Origin: Balneola sp.
GTDB taxonomy: Bacteria > Bacteroidota > Rhodothermia > Balneolales > Balneolaceae
Length of the DNA: 64,000 nucleotides
Direction: 5' to 3'
Assembly (NCBI GenBank): GCA_002696035.1
Contig: NZQV01000004.1
Coordinates: forward strand, 1-64,000
The notes under the pieces are model-generated. The model saw only the letters and a program-made list of their open reading frames with translations. It was not told where the DNA came from and ran no database searches. Both the position numbers and the translations under genes were made by a program. Every line of letters starts with the position of its first letter. Positions within the stretch are counted from its first letter, which is position 1. Shown here piece by piece: positions 1 to 9,040 of this stretch.

Positions 1-183
1 ACGCTAGATAGTATTGCCTAAGCATATACTTCTAATTGGAAACCAAATATAAATATTTGATTCACATTTTACTTGTTATTCATAACAGTACCTTTTTTTC
101 GGGAAAAGTTTTTCTTTGATGTTGTTGACAAGATGTGCTTTTTTAGGCACTGTAATACGTAACTCACTCCTCAATAACTCACT

Positions 184-1284
184 ATGTCTAATCAATTTTC
201 CCGAAAAGATTTTTTAAAAACGGCCGGTAGTCTCATCGCTGGTTCTTCTCTGGCGGTTGGATTTCCATCTATCCTCATCCCAAAAAAGAATGAAAAAATA
301 GGGGTGGCTTTGGTTGGGCTTGGTCGTTATGCAGGTGGACAGTTAGCCCCGGGACTTCAGCAAACCGAGCATTGTGAACTTCGTGGTATTGTGACCGGAA
401 CGCCTTCAAAAATTCCACAATGGCAGCAACGGTATGATATCCCTGATGGCAATGTCTACAACTACGAAAACATGCATGAAGTGGCCAATAACGATGATAT
501 AGATGTAATATATGTTGTTACTCCGCCGGGACTTCATGCCAAACATTCCATTATTGGATTGGAAGCCGGCAAGCATGTGTGGTGCGAAAAACCGATGGCT
601 ATGGACGAAAGAGAATGTCAGGCCATGATCGATGCTGCTAATAAAAACAAAGTTCAGCTTACCGTGGGATATCGCATGCAGCATGAACCGAATATGCGCA
701 CCATTATGAAGTATGGTAGGGAAGAAACGTATGGAGCAATTACTGGCATCAAAACAGGGGCGGGATATAGTGGGGGACATTCCGAAGGAGACTGGCGAGC
801 CGATGCCGAATTAGGAGGCGGTGCATTGTATGATATGGGCGTATACCCGATCAATGGGGCGCGACATGCTATGGGCAAAGAGCCGATCAGGGTGAGGGGC
901 CGGCAATGGTCGGAGCGCAAGAAAATGTACAGCGAAGTGGATGAATTCACGGAATTTGAAATGGAATTCCCCGACGGAATTTTAGCTGACGGTGAAACAA
1001 GTTTTGGTAAATCTACCAACTATCTTGATGTGGAGGCTTCTGAAGGATGGTACCGCTTGCGCCCCATGCAAACCTACTCCGGCGTTCAAGGCGAGACGAG
1101 TGACGGAACCAAATTATCTCCAAATCCCAACGACCAGCAAGCCCGCCAGATGGATAACGACGCATTGGCCATCAAAGAAAATAAAGCTCCGATTGTGCCC
1201 GGCGCGGATGGCCTGCAAGATATTCGCATTGTGAAAGCGATCATGGAATCTTCCCAGAAAGATGGAAAATGGATCGAGTTGTAG
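184..1284 (+). CDS. Gfo/Idh/MocA family oxidoreductase with Tat-type leader
   Basis: NAD(P)-dependent sugar/polyol dehydrogenase family. Residues 1-30 form a twin-arginine-like leader (SRKDFLK at 6-12, with Arg-Lys in place of Arg-Arg, then a hydrophobic stretch), so export to the periplasm is likely. A Rossmann dinucleotide site lies near residues 41-52 (VALVGLGRYAGG), and the family EKP motif, holding the catalytic lysine, is at 135-137. The C-terminal half has the GGGALYDMGVYPIN motif of the glucose-fructose-oxidoreductase-like domain. The length, 366 aa, is normal for secreted members. The substrate cannot be read from sequence. The 183 bases upstream are AT-rich without an obvious gene. 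Confidence 0.9.
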   Translation: MSNQFSRKDFLKTAGSLIAGSSLAVGFPSILIPKKNEKIGVALVGLGRYAGGQLAPGLQQTEHCELRGIVTGTPSKIPQWQQRYDIPDGNVYNYENMHEVANNDDIDVIYVVTPPGLHAKHSIIGLEAGKHVWCEKPMAMDERECQAMIDAANKNKVQLTVGYRMQHEPNMRTIMKYGREETYGAITGIKTGAGYSGGHSEGDWRADAELGGGALYDMGVYPINGARHAMGKEPIRVRGRQWSERKKMYSEVDEFTEFEMEFPDGILADGETSFGKSTNYLDVEASEGWYRLRPMQTYSGVQGETSDGTKLSPNPNDQQARQMDNDALAIKENKAPIVPGADGLQDIRIVKAIMESSQKDGKWIEL

Positions 1285-1292
1285 CGATGAAT

Positions 1293-1775
1293 TTAAGAAT
1301 CAGAAGCTAAAAACTGTTCTACAAATTTATCCCGGCCCTTAACCTCTATGTGAAACTCATCAGAGAGTTTTTCAGAAAGGAAATCACGGGCTTTCTTATA
1401 GTTTTGGTGGAGATCCCCAAAGCTGATGGTTTCGAGGATACCTTCGCCGTGTACTTCAACCCCTCCATTCCGAATAACCACTTTATCGATCTCGCTATAT
1501 TCAATTTCCCTGTTCATGAATCCGTGTTTGCTTATTCGGTCATCTGAGACAACGATCTGATGCCGATGTTGTGTGAAAATCGTAAACAGTGCAGCTACAA
1601 TACCTATCACACTCACGCCAATTAGCAGATACTGTATAAAGGTGGGATCCGCGTTTTCATTAAAAAGTACTTGATTGATGATATAGGCGAAAAGGAATAG
1701 CCCGCAAACCGATGCAATGTAGTTACTGATTCTGAACCATTTTTTTGGTCGTAAAAGTATAGATGTATTACTCAT
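1293..1775 (-). CDS. Small membrane protein with two TM helices and a PH-like domain
   Basis: 160 aa. Two hydrophobic segments (about residues 16-36 and 46-66) are followed by a soluble domain with alternating beta strands (HQIVVSDDRISKHGF, EIDKVVIRNGGVEVHG, ETISFGDLHQN), resembling bacterial PH (bPH) domains. No catalytic motif is visible. A second protein with the same architecture is encoded at 29858-30355 on the same strand; both share a Tyr/Ile-acidic 'Y-D/S-(D/E)-I-(D/E)' segment followed by an Asn/Gly turn, so they may be distant paralogues. It runs convergent with the oxidoreductase, 8 bp from its stop. Function unknown. Confidence 0.75.
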   Translation of the reverse strand: MSNTSILLRPKKWFRISNYIASVCGLFLFAYIINQVLFNENADPTFIQYLLIGVSVIGIVAALFTIFTQHRHQIVVSDDRISKHGFMNREIEYSEIDKVVIRNGGVEVHGEGILETISFGDLHQNYKKARDFLSEKLSDEFHIEVKGRDKFVEQFLASDS

Positions 1776-2093
1776 TTTTTGTACCCGAATTTTTAAATCA
1801 ATTTTTATAGGTGATAATCTGGTAAAGATTTATCAGAATGCCAAACTCATGCTGCACAACTAAAGGGTTTTTGGGATGTGATCTTATATATATCATTTTT
1901 TTAAAAGGCAAAAACGTATTCCTGTACCTCTCATTTCCTTGACAGCATTTACTCAAAGCTCTTATTAAATAATTTCAATCTTATAAGAGATCCGTAAAGG
2001 GCTAAATCATACTACAAAGGAAGGTAATTTTTAGTAGATTAGCGTGGTTATACGGAGCGAATATGCTAAATATTATCAAAGCAAATTAATGCT
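1776..2093. other. Divergent intergenic region with a possible promoter
   Basis: AT-rich, no gene seen. A TTGACA hexamer at 1939-1944 is followed after 18 bases by TATTAA (1963-1968) and could drive the rightward cupredoxin-cyclase-porin genes, leaving a leader of about 120 bases. Organisms of this group often use a different -33/-7 promoter, so this is weak. Nothing else is recognisable. Confidence 0.3.
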
Positions 2094-2786
2094 ATGGATG
2101 TATTAAAGGGGACCTTGATCACACTGTGTATCGGATTATGCTGTTTCTACCCATTTAATTTTTCTTTGGGGCAATCCGTATCTGTAGAAGGAAGAGTTGA
2201 AGGTACTGTGCTATTGGCACCAAAGGAAAATCCTGTAAGAGTTGGGGGAAGGTATGGACGGCCAACGCGTTCAGATGCATCATCTGAGCCTTCAACAAAT
2301 CACGCACTGATATGGCTTGAAAGTTCTTCTGTTTCCAATTCAGGAAACCCTGAGGATCCGGTGATACTGGATCAAAAAGACCTGACTTTTGAACCCTCGA
2401 TATTAGCAGTTCGTCAGCATGGTGAAGTCCGTATTGTCAACTCCGATCCGGTGTATCACAATGTATTCAGCCTTTCACCCCCCAAACGCTTTGATGTTGG
2501 ACGTAGGCCGAAGGGTGAATATTTGGATGTGAGCTTTGATAAACCCGGAGTTGTTGATGTATTCTGTGATATACACTCAAATATGCGGGCAACGATTTAC
2601 GTAATGACTCCAAATGTATTGACCTGGATGAAAGTAAAAAGTGGAGAATCCTTTAGTTTTGAAAATATAGATCCTGGATATTATCAGCTAAAAGTATATG
2701 CTTTAGGCTATCAGGAAAACACTGTTTCAATAGAAGTCACCGAGGGAGAAGCAACTGATATTGGAACCTTAACGCTCAATTTTTAA
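2094..2786 (+). CDS. Secreted cupredoxin with C-terminal carboxypeptidase-regulatory-like domain
   Basis: 230 aa with a signal peptide (hydrophobic core about residues 5-25). The central cupredoxin domain carries a complete type 1 copper site: His122 (YHNVFS), Cys158, His161 and Met164 in FCDIHSNM. The C-x2-H-x2-M spacing is that of amicyanin-like proteins. Residues 172-230 look like a small beta-sandwich of the carboxypeptidase-regulatory or CNA-B type (DPGYYQLKVYALGYQ). Such proteins are often annotated 'methylamine utilization protein', but no methylamine dehydrogenase genes are present here. It lies 3 bp upstream of a membrane adenylate cyclase and is almost certainly co-transcribed with it. 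A role as a periplasmic copper- or redox-responsive partner of the cyclase is inference. Confidence 0.85.
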   Translation: MDVLKGTLITLCIGLCCFYPFNFSLGQSVSVEGRVEGTVLLAPKENPVRVGGRYGRPTRSDASSEPSTNHALIWLESSSVSNSGNPEDPVILDQKDLTFEPSILAVRQHGEVRIVNSDPVYHNVFSLSPPKRFDVGRRPKGEYLDVSFDKPGVVDVFCDIHSNMRATIYVMTPNVLTWMKVKSGESFSFENIDPGYYQLKVYALGYQENTVSIEVTEGEATDIGTLTLNF

Positions 2787-2789
2787 GCT

Positions 2790-4574
2790 ATGACAAACCG
2801 ATTCTTCAGTCTGAGGTGGAAGTTACTGGCAGGTTTTGTTGGTTTGGTACTTACTACAGTATTGATCTTACTGTTTAGTGCCAGCCAGATTTTAGAATCA
2901 CGTATTCGTCAAGATATTGATACTAACTTTCGTGAAGCCGGACGTGTTTTTGAACGCATACAGGATATCCGTTTTCGGCAGTTGCGCCAAACAGCAATTT
3001 TACTGGCGGATATTCCAAGCCTGAAAGCGGCAATTTCAACGGGAGATACAACTACGGTGAATCATGTGCTTCGGGAAGACCTGCTTTACCTGCTCGATTT
3101 TGATCCCATCATCCCGGATTCGTTGGTTCCCAGTCAATTTTATATGAATCCTGATTCCGCAGGACTTTTAATGATCTGTGACAGTGAAGGAAAGCCACTC
3201 GGGCAGATGTCATCTGAGCCGCTTCCAAGATATTCGATCGCAGACCGGGCAGGTATCAGTTCAGCATTACAGGGAGAAATGCCCACTCAAAGCTATATCT
3301 GGAAAGAAGGTGAACGCTATTTTAATGTGATCACTATTCCGGTTTGGTCGGGCAACCAATTGGGGGGAACCCTTTCTTACGGTTTCCCGATCAGGCAGCT
3401 TGAAACGGAACAGTTGTCCAGAGATATGGGACTTGAAGTGTTGTATTATGCAGACAATCAGTTACTGACAGGCTCATTCGATGATATATCGATATCGAAT
3501 AAGAATACCCTTTCCAAAAGTATCCATGCAGCCACCTTTGAAGTATTGAAAAACGGAGAAGCAACCTCAACTGAAGTAGCACTCGGATCAGAGAACTGGT
3601 TGGTATATATCGCGCCTATGTTCGAAAAACCGGGTACTGTTCAGGGTATCGACGGATATTATGCAGTCGCCAAGTCTTTGACGAAGGAACTTGAACCACT
3701 GAAAAATCTACAATTGTTGGTGTTTGGGATAGGTGTTTTTGCCATTGCCGGAGCATTCATTATTAGTATTTGGATAACAAAGCGTATAACAAAACCAATA
3801 TACTTATTACTGGATGGGGTTAAACGGGTAGAGAAAGAAGATTTCAGTGAAAAAGTCCCGATCACCAGCCGCGATGAGATCGGTGAACTGACCCGGGCTT
3901 TTAATGAATTGGTAGAGGGGCTTCGTGAGCGCCTGCTGATGCTCAAATTCGTATCCGAAGCTACCCTGGATGCTATTAAGAAAAACTTGTCTCGTATTGA
4001 ACCGGGTGGAGAGCGGCGGGATGTAGCCGTGTTATTTTCTGACATTCGCGGATTTACAGCATGGAGTGAGAATCATACTCCCGAGGAAGTCATTGATATG
4101 GTGAATAACTTGTTGAGTTATCAGGCAGACCTGGTACATAAGTTTGGCGGTGATGTTGATAAATTTGTCGGCGACGAATTGGTTGCTGTTTTCCAGGGAG
4201 AGGACAAAGAACAAAGGGCAGTAAATGCGGCGGTACAAATTCAAAAGAAATTGAAGTCGCTGTTACAGAAAGAACAGAAAGATCTGGCGGTGGGAATTGG
4301 TATAAATAGCGGAGATGTGATCATGGGAGCAATGGGAAGTGAAAACCGAATGGATTTTACGGTGTTAGGCAGCACTGTTAACCTTGGGGCTCGTTTGTGT
4401 TCAGCCGCCAAAAAACATCAGATCCTGATCTCAGAAAAGGTATTTCTTAACCTGGAACGAAAGATCCCGATCAATGAACTTGAAACTATTAAGGTGATGG
4501 GAGTCGAAAAATCCGTTCAAATTTACGAGATCGAATGGGAGACAGAGCAGCTAATTTCAACTCCAAAGAATTAG
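2790..4574 (+). CDS. Membrane-bound class III adenylate cyclase (periplasmic sensor, HAMP, cyclase)
   Basis: 594 aa. TM1 is about residues 10-32, then a periplasmic sensor region of about 270 residues, TM2 about 303-325, a HAMP linker (TKRITKPIYLL... to about 380), a short helix and the catalytic domain 412-585. The catalytic residues look complete: metal ligands Asp418 (FSDIRGF) and Asp462 (KFVGDE), base-selecting pair Lys458 and Asp522 (the ATP-type combination), and transition-state Asn531 and Arg535 (STVNLGAR). It should therefore make cAMP rather than cGMP. Signals sensed in the periplasm, possibly through the cupredoxin encoded just upstream, would be passed through HAMP. The downstream porin gene follows after 11 bp. 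Confidence 0.92.
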   Translation: MTNRFFSLRWKLLAGFVGLVLTTVLILLFSASQILESRIRQDIDTNFREAGRVFERIQDIRFRQLRQTAILLADIPSLKAAISTGDTTTVNHVLREDLLYLLDFDPIIPDSLVPSQFYMNPDSAGLLMICDSEGKPLGQMSSEPLPRYSIADRAGISSALQGEMPTQSYIWKEGERYFNVITIPVWSGNQLGGTLSYGFPIRQLETEQLSRDMGLEVLYYADNQLLTGSFDDISISNKNTLSKSIHAATFEVLKNGEATSTEVALGSENWLVYIAPMFEKPGTVQGIDGYYAVAKSLTKELEPLKNLQLLVFGIGVFAIAGAFIISIWITKRITKPIYLLLDGVKRVEKEDFSEKVPITSRDEIGELTRAFNELVEGLRERLLMLKFVSEATLDAIKKNLSRIEPGGERRDVAVLFSDIRGFTAWSENHTPEEVIDMVNNLLSYQADLVHKFGGDVDKFVGDELVAVFQGEDKEQRAVNAAVQIQKKLKSLLQKEQKDLAVGIGINSGDVIMGAMGSENRMDFTVLGSTVNLGARLCSAAKKHQILISEKVFLNLERKIPINELETIKVMGVEKSVQIYEIEWETEQLISTPKN

Positions 4575-4585
4575 GGAGGCATGCT

Positions 4586-5785
4586 ATGCAGTATAAAACA
4601 CTGTATATATTTATAGTTATGATGGAACTTTTATTCTATGCTTCGCCAGCCAAAGCACAGGTGCAAATTGGAGGATTGGCTGATTTCGAAATTCGAAAAG
4701 CAGGCAGTGATTCATCTCCGTATGTAAACCAAACCCCAAACGGAAACTGGTCGATTTATACGCCATACCTCAGGCTTTTTGTAAATGGAAATATCTCAGA
4801 AAAATGGTTTGTTTCAGCCGCACTTCAGTCCGATCATTATGAGGGAAACCATCTGAGCCCGCTCTTTTTTTCAGTGATGAATATAAACTACATGCCTTTT
4901 GAAACTTCAAGTTTCATGGTAACAGCCGGGCGATTTGTAACTCCTTACGGTGCATATTCCAATCGCGTACTCTCATCAGAAAACCCCTTTGTTCACTTGC
5001 CTCTCAGTCATGCATCAGGACTTCCAATAAGTAAAAAGCACGGTACATTATACAATGACGTAGAATATGGAGATGATGTTCAAGGGCTGACCATGATCTA
5101 TCAAAGGATGTATACGCAGGGTATTTTATTGAAGGATCGCCTGGGAGATAATGAGTGGCTTCAGTATCAAATGGCAGCAACGCTTTCCGCTGCTTCCAGT
5201 CATTTTGAGTATGGAGAACATCCAATTCCTGCTCTTACCGGCAGAGTCGTTTTTCAACCTGTGGTTTGGGGAGGGTTAGGATTTTCTTTTAGCTCAGGAC
5301 CTTTTATGAAACGTGATGACGCGAATATCTCATTGACAGATGATCAACTAAAAAAATATACGCAAACACTTTTTGGTGCAGACCTTCAGCTTTCTTATCA
5401 CTACTTCACTTTCGTTGCTTCCTATAACTGGAGTAATTGGGAAGCTCCTTATTTTGATCCGCAGACCAGTCCGCGGGAATATCTTTGGGATGATGAGGTA
5501 AATGCTCAGCACCTGAGTGCAGAACTTGTAACTGATTTTGCTTTTCTACCCGGCGCTTATGCCGGAATCCGTTTAGAGCGATTAATTACCGGAGACCTGA
5601 CTAGCTCTGCTGATTTTGCATATTGGACTCGATCCTGGTCATACGACAGGGACCGGATCGAATTTACGACCGGCATTAAACTTCAGCGAAATGTAATACT
5701 GAAAGCCTCATACCTTTATGCCACCGACGATGGTCCGGATTTAGATGACAATGTATTTGCTATTCAACTCAGTGCGGGGTTTTAA
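4586..5785 (+). CDS. Outer-membrane beta-barrel protein, porin-like
   Basis: About 399 aa. I chose the ATG at 4586, preceded by AGGGAGG (4573-4579), rather than an upstream in-frame ATG at 4535 that overlaps the cyclase, because the former gives a clean signal peptide ending ...ASPAKA-QVQ. The mature part alternates aromatic and polar residues in amphipathic strands (YTPYLRLFVNG, WFVSAALQSDHY, FMVTAGRFVTPYG) and ends with a barrel-type C-terminal strand finishing in Phe. It is the third gene of the cupredoxin-cyclase unit. Substrate unknown. Confidence 0.8.
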   Translation: MQYKTLYIFIVMMELLFYASPAKAQVQIGGLADFEIRKAGSDSSPYVNQTPNGNWSIYTPYLRLFVNGNISEKWFVSAALQSDHYEGNHLSPLFFSVMNINYMPFETSSFMVTAGRFVTPYGAYSNRVLSSENPFVHLPLSHASGLPISKKHGTLYNDVEYGDDVQGLTMIYQRMYTQGILLKDRLGDNEWLQYQMAATLSAASSHFEYGEHPIPALTGRVVFQPVVWGGLGFSFSSGPFMKRDDANISLTDDQLKKYTQTLFGADLQLSYHYFTFVASYNWSNWEAPYFDPQTSPREYLWDDEVNAQHLSAELVTDFAFLPGAYAGIRLERLITGDLTSSADFAYWTRSWSYDRDRIEFTTGIKLQRNVILKASYLYATDDGPDLDDNVFAIQLSAGF

Positions 5786-5802
5786 ATAACCTGGAAAATC
5801 AA

Positions 5803-7473
5803 TCATTCCTTAAACAGCGGTGGATGTTTTTCATGATGATCGGTTGCCCCCTGATACGCCTTGGCTACAGAGAGCAAGGTGGCTTCATCAAAAAGATCTC
5901 CCACAAAAGTGATGCTTGTAGGCTGGCCGCTTTCGGTAAATCCATTGGGCAGAACCACGCTTGGATGCCCCGTTAAGTTAGTGATCAGTAAATTTCCTCC
6001 CCCAAACGATGGAGATATATACACATCCACTTGTTGCATTACGGAATCCATTTGCTGTATGAGCTGATACCGTGCCCGGTTGGCATTGATATACTCCGTA
6101 GCCGGTATAAAATGCGCTGCGCGAAAAGTGTTAGGCCAGGCATTCGGTTCCTGCCACTCCATGAGGTCGTCCTGATCTGTAAGAGAGAGCTGATCAAAAG
6201 CAGCAGCCCCTTCTGCTGTTAAAATGATTCGGAGTGGGCCAGCATCAAACTCGGGAAGTTCAACAGGGATGAGTTCGATTCCCATATCGCGAAAATTCTG
6301 TAGTACCAGGCTATCGCGCTCTTTATTCCAGTAATCCTGCTCAAAAGCCGATTTCAGATAACCGATCTTTAGGGTTGAAATATCCAGATCTGCACGGTAA
6401 TTGAAGGGAACCTGAACCAGGGTCTGATCAATGCCATCGGGACCGTATATGGTGTTGAATACAATAGCAGCATCTTCTACGCTGCGGGTGATGGGGCCGA
6501 TCTTATCCATCGTCCAGCTTAAAGCCATGGCTCCGGTTCGGCTCACCCGACCATAGGTAGGTCGTAATCCGGTAGTTCCATTCCGGGTAGAGGGAGATAC
6601 AATAGAACCCAGGGTTTCAGTACCGATCGCAAAAGGAAATAAACCGGCTGCTGTTCCGGCAGAAGACCCGGCCGAAGAACCGCTTGAACCTTGCTCCAAA
6701 TTCCAGGGATTGTTGGTTCGTCCGCCAAACCAGATATCACCATAAGCCAAAGCGCCGAGTGTTGTTTTCGCGATCAGAACGGCACCGGCTTCATCCAGTT
6801 TCTTGATAACCGTTGCTGTTTCATCAATCTCCTGATCTTTAAAAGGCATAGCTCCCCAGGTGGTTTTGTAGCCCTCTACGGCCAGCAGGTCTTTGGCTCC
6901 GTACGGAATGCCATGCAGCGGACCGCGATAGACCCCTTGTTCCAGTTCTACGTCCATTTGCTCGGCTTGCTGAAGCGCCCGCTCCCGCGTTACGGTGATC
7001 ACAGCTTCCAGTTTGTCATCGTGCTTTTCAATGCGATCCAGAAAAAACTTTGTCAATTCTACCGACGTGATTTTCCGGTCTTTAATGAGTGAAGCCAGTT
7101 CGCCAATGGTGTAGAAAGCCAATTCCTCTTTGTTTTCAGGGAGTTCCACATTTTCGGGCAGGTCCCAGCGCTGAGATCGCTGCTGAAAATCAAACTGTTT
7201 GCCGGCGGGTATTGGGTTGAAGTTGAGCGCAGGCGGAACAGAGTTTTTGAGCTTAAAGTCGCGAATGGCCTGAAGGTCTTCCCGTGTATCCTCCAGCGCT
7301 TCGATCATGGTATCACGTTCAGTTTCAGTGAAATTGAGCCCGATGATGGAAGCAGCATCCTGTATCATTTCGGAAGTAATGGGGCGGTCTTCGTTTTGGA
7401 TGAGCGTGAAGGCTAAAATGAATCCTAGAAATATGCCCCCGGCAAAGAGCATGATTTTATTAAACTTTTTCAT
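5803..7473 (-). CDS. Amidase (amidase signature family), membrane-anchored or secreted
   Basis: About 556 aa from ATG 7473 (MKKFNKIMLFAGG); an in-frame ATG at 7506 adds 11 residues with no improvement. A hydrophobic N-terminal segment suggests a signal anchor. The amidase-signature Ser-cisSer-Lys triad is visible: Lys in GAKDLLAVEGYKT and the Ser/Gly-rich GSSGSSAGSSAGTAAG loop. An acidic coiled region of about 100 residues precedes the catalytic domain. The family hydrolyses carboxamides, but this gene lies alone, so it is unlikely to be the GatA of a transamidosome, which would be cytoplasmic. It runs convergent with the porin gene. Confidence 0.88.
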   Translation of the reverse strand: MKKFNKIMLFAGGIFLGFILAFTLIQNEDRPITSEMIQDAASIIGLNFTETERDTMIEALEDTREDLQAIRDFKLKNSVPPALNFNPIPAGKQFDFQQRSQRWDLPENVELPENKEELAFYTIGELASLIKDRKITSVELTKFFLDRIEKHDDKLEAVITVTRERALQQAEQMDVELEQGVYRGPLHGIPYGAKDLLAVEGYKTTWGAMPFKDQEIDETATVIKKLDEAGAVLIAKTTLGALAYGDIWFGGRTNNPWNLEQGSSGSSAGSSAGTAAGLFPFAIGTETLGSIVSPSTRNGTTGLRPTYGRVSRTGAMALSWTMDKIGPITRSVEDAAIVFNTIYGPDGIDQTLVQVPFNYRADLDISTLKIGYLKSAFEQDYWNKERDSLVLQNFRDMGIELIPVELPEFDAGPLRIILTAEGAAAFDQLSLTDQDDLMEWQEPNAWPNTFRAAHFIPATEYINANRARYQLIQQMDSVMQQVDVYISPSFGGGNLLITNLTGHPSVVLPNGFTESGQPTSITFVGDLFDEATLLSVAKAYQGATDHHEKHPPLFKE

Positions 7474-7688
7474 GTTTTGAACTGCTTTAGAATGGAGATT
7501 GAACAAAGGTGATCCTGACTCAGATAATTGGCAGAATAAGGGACTAAATCAATGTTAAAGGGTTTTCGTATTGCATAGTCTTTTTTCAGGATAAAATACG
7601 TGGCATCAAAATTTTCATTCCACAGATCGTCCCGTTAGTTTATAAGGAGCTAAGTTCAGTTAAAATAATAGCGGGTACAATTCATATC

Positions 7689-8996
7689 ATGAAGTTAAGC
7701 AGTTCTTTTTACAATACGACCAAGCTAAATTTGATCACACTTTCTTTTTCTTTTCTGCTGTTGGTGATTCCCGGCGGGGAAATTGCAAAGGAACAAGCCG
7801 ATCAGGATACAACCATTCAATACGGTTATCAGGGTACAGAGGAAGATAATTCTCCAACCTTGTGGCAACAGTTAGGCTTTCGTTTTGAGTTGGATGGGAG
7901 TTATTTCGCACGGATCATTGATTACAGAACAAATTGGGCCAATAAAAATGCGATCACTGCAAATGAAAGAGAATCAGTAGACCAACCGGTTGAGTACAGC
8001 AGCAAAGTAATGAGTGTCGGTGATCTTGCCTTTTCAATAGGAATGTTCGACCGTCCGCTTTTCGATTTCGAATATCAAAGTTCTATTCCCCGAAACGAGT
8101 TTCAGGAACGGGCTCTGAGTTATCAGGAAAATGTGACAGAGGGACTGGAGAAATATACCTTTGGTATCAATACAGCTCCGTTATGGTTGTTTATTTTACC
8201 TGATGATACACCATGGTATGTGAGAAATATGCTCTCCATTCGGTTTCGAACATTCCGCGAGTATTCTGAATCTAGCCTGACTTTAACCGAACCCGGATAC
8301 AGGATCACTGAAAACACTCAGGCGGATCCCCAGGATCCACAAACTCAGGATTTTGAAGGGGTGTCACCGGGCAATTCCTACTCCTTTCAAACCCGGTATA
8401 ATTATTCGGAGATCGCTATTCCATTGATTGATTATACAGGAGATATGGGCGGCGGAATGGATGGCAAAGGGGAGACGGTAGGCACATTCTGGATGTGGCT
8501 AAGTGTTGGCGGGGCCAAGTGGAGTTTTGATCGCCCTTATGCTACACAGTTCTCCCGCTATAATAACGATGTAGTTGTATACAGCATCAATCAGGAGACT
8601 ATGGGGCCTACCGTAGATTTTAGTATGGATATTTGGTTTGATGATCCTCTGGGAGGCGTGAAACTAAGTTCCATTGAGTCGTATGTCAGAGCCGGATGGG
8701 GAATGTATAACGAGGTGCATAGTGATGAGGTCAACCTTGATCGCTTATTTCTGGAAAATGGAGAACTGGACCTGATGAACACGTACTTTGAAGCAGATCT
8801 CTACGTGGGATTCAAGCTTTTCACCGGTTCCAATAATTTTGCCATGGATCTTAAACCGGGATTGCGGTTCTTTACCTTCAGCACGTACATCTCCAACTTT
8901 GAGGATATTCCTGCAGATTTCGACAATTATGAGAAAACAGATTTTGTCGTTTATCCATCTCTGCAACTGAGTTTTTCCTATCGTGCAATTAGATAG
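7689..8996 (+). CDS. Hypothetical secreted / outer-membrane protein
   Basis: 435 aa. The N-terminal hydrophobic stretch (about residues 14-30) acts as a signal peptide. The rest is rich in aromatic amphipathic strands (WYVRNMLSIRFRTFREY, FEADLYVGFKLFTG, FVVYPSLQLSFSYRA), consistent with an outer-membrane barrel. I do not recognise a family. It is divergent from the amidase with 215 bp between the starts and stands alone. Confidence 0.65.
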   Translation: MKLSSSFYNTTKLNLITLSFSFLLLVIPGGEIAKEQADQDTTIQYGYQGTEEDNSPTLWQQLGFRFELDGSYFARIIDYRTNWANKNAITANERESVDQPVEYSSKVMSVGDLAFSIGMFDRPLFDFEYQSSIPRNEFQERALSYQENVTEGLEKYTFGINTAPLWLFILPDDTPWYVRNMLSIRFRTFREYSESSLTLTEPGYRITENTQADPQDPQTQDFEGVSPGNSYSFQTRYNYSEIAIPLIDYTGDMGGGMDGKGETVGTFWMWLSVGGAKWSFDRPYATQFSRYNNDVVVYSINQETMGPTVDFSMDIWFDDPLGGVKLSSIESYVRAGWGMYNEVHSDEVNLDRLFLENGELDLMNTYFEADLYVGFKLFTGSNNFAMDLKPGLRFFTFSTYISNFEDIPADFDNYEKTDFVVYPSLQLSFSYRAIR

Positions 8997-9040
8997 CGTT
9001 ATTTCTCAACCCAAAAAAGAAGTGAACTGCTCATATCGAA

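Noticed and set aside
2094-2786. Methylamine utilisation protein
   Set aside because: Copper-site spacing is amicyanin-like, but no methylamine dehydrogenase or maturation genes are nearby.
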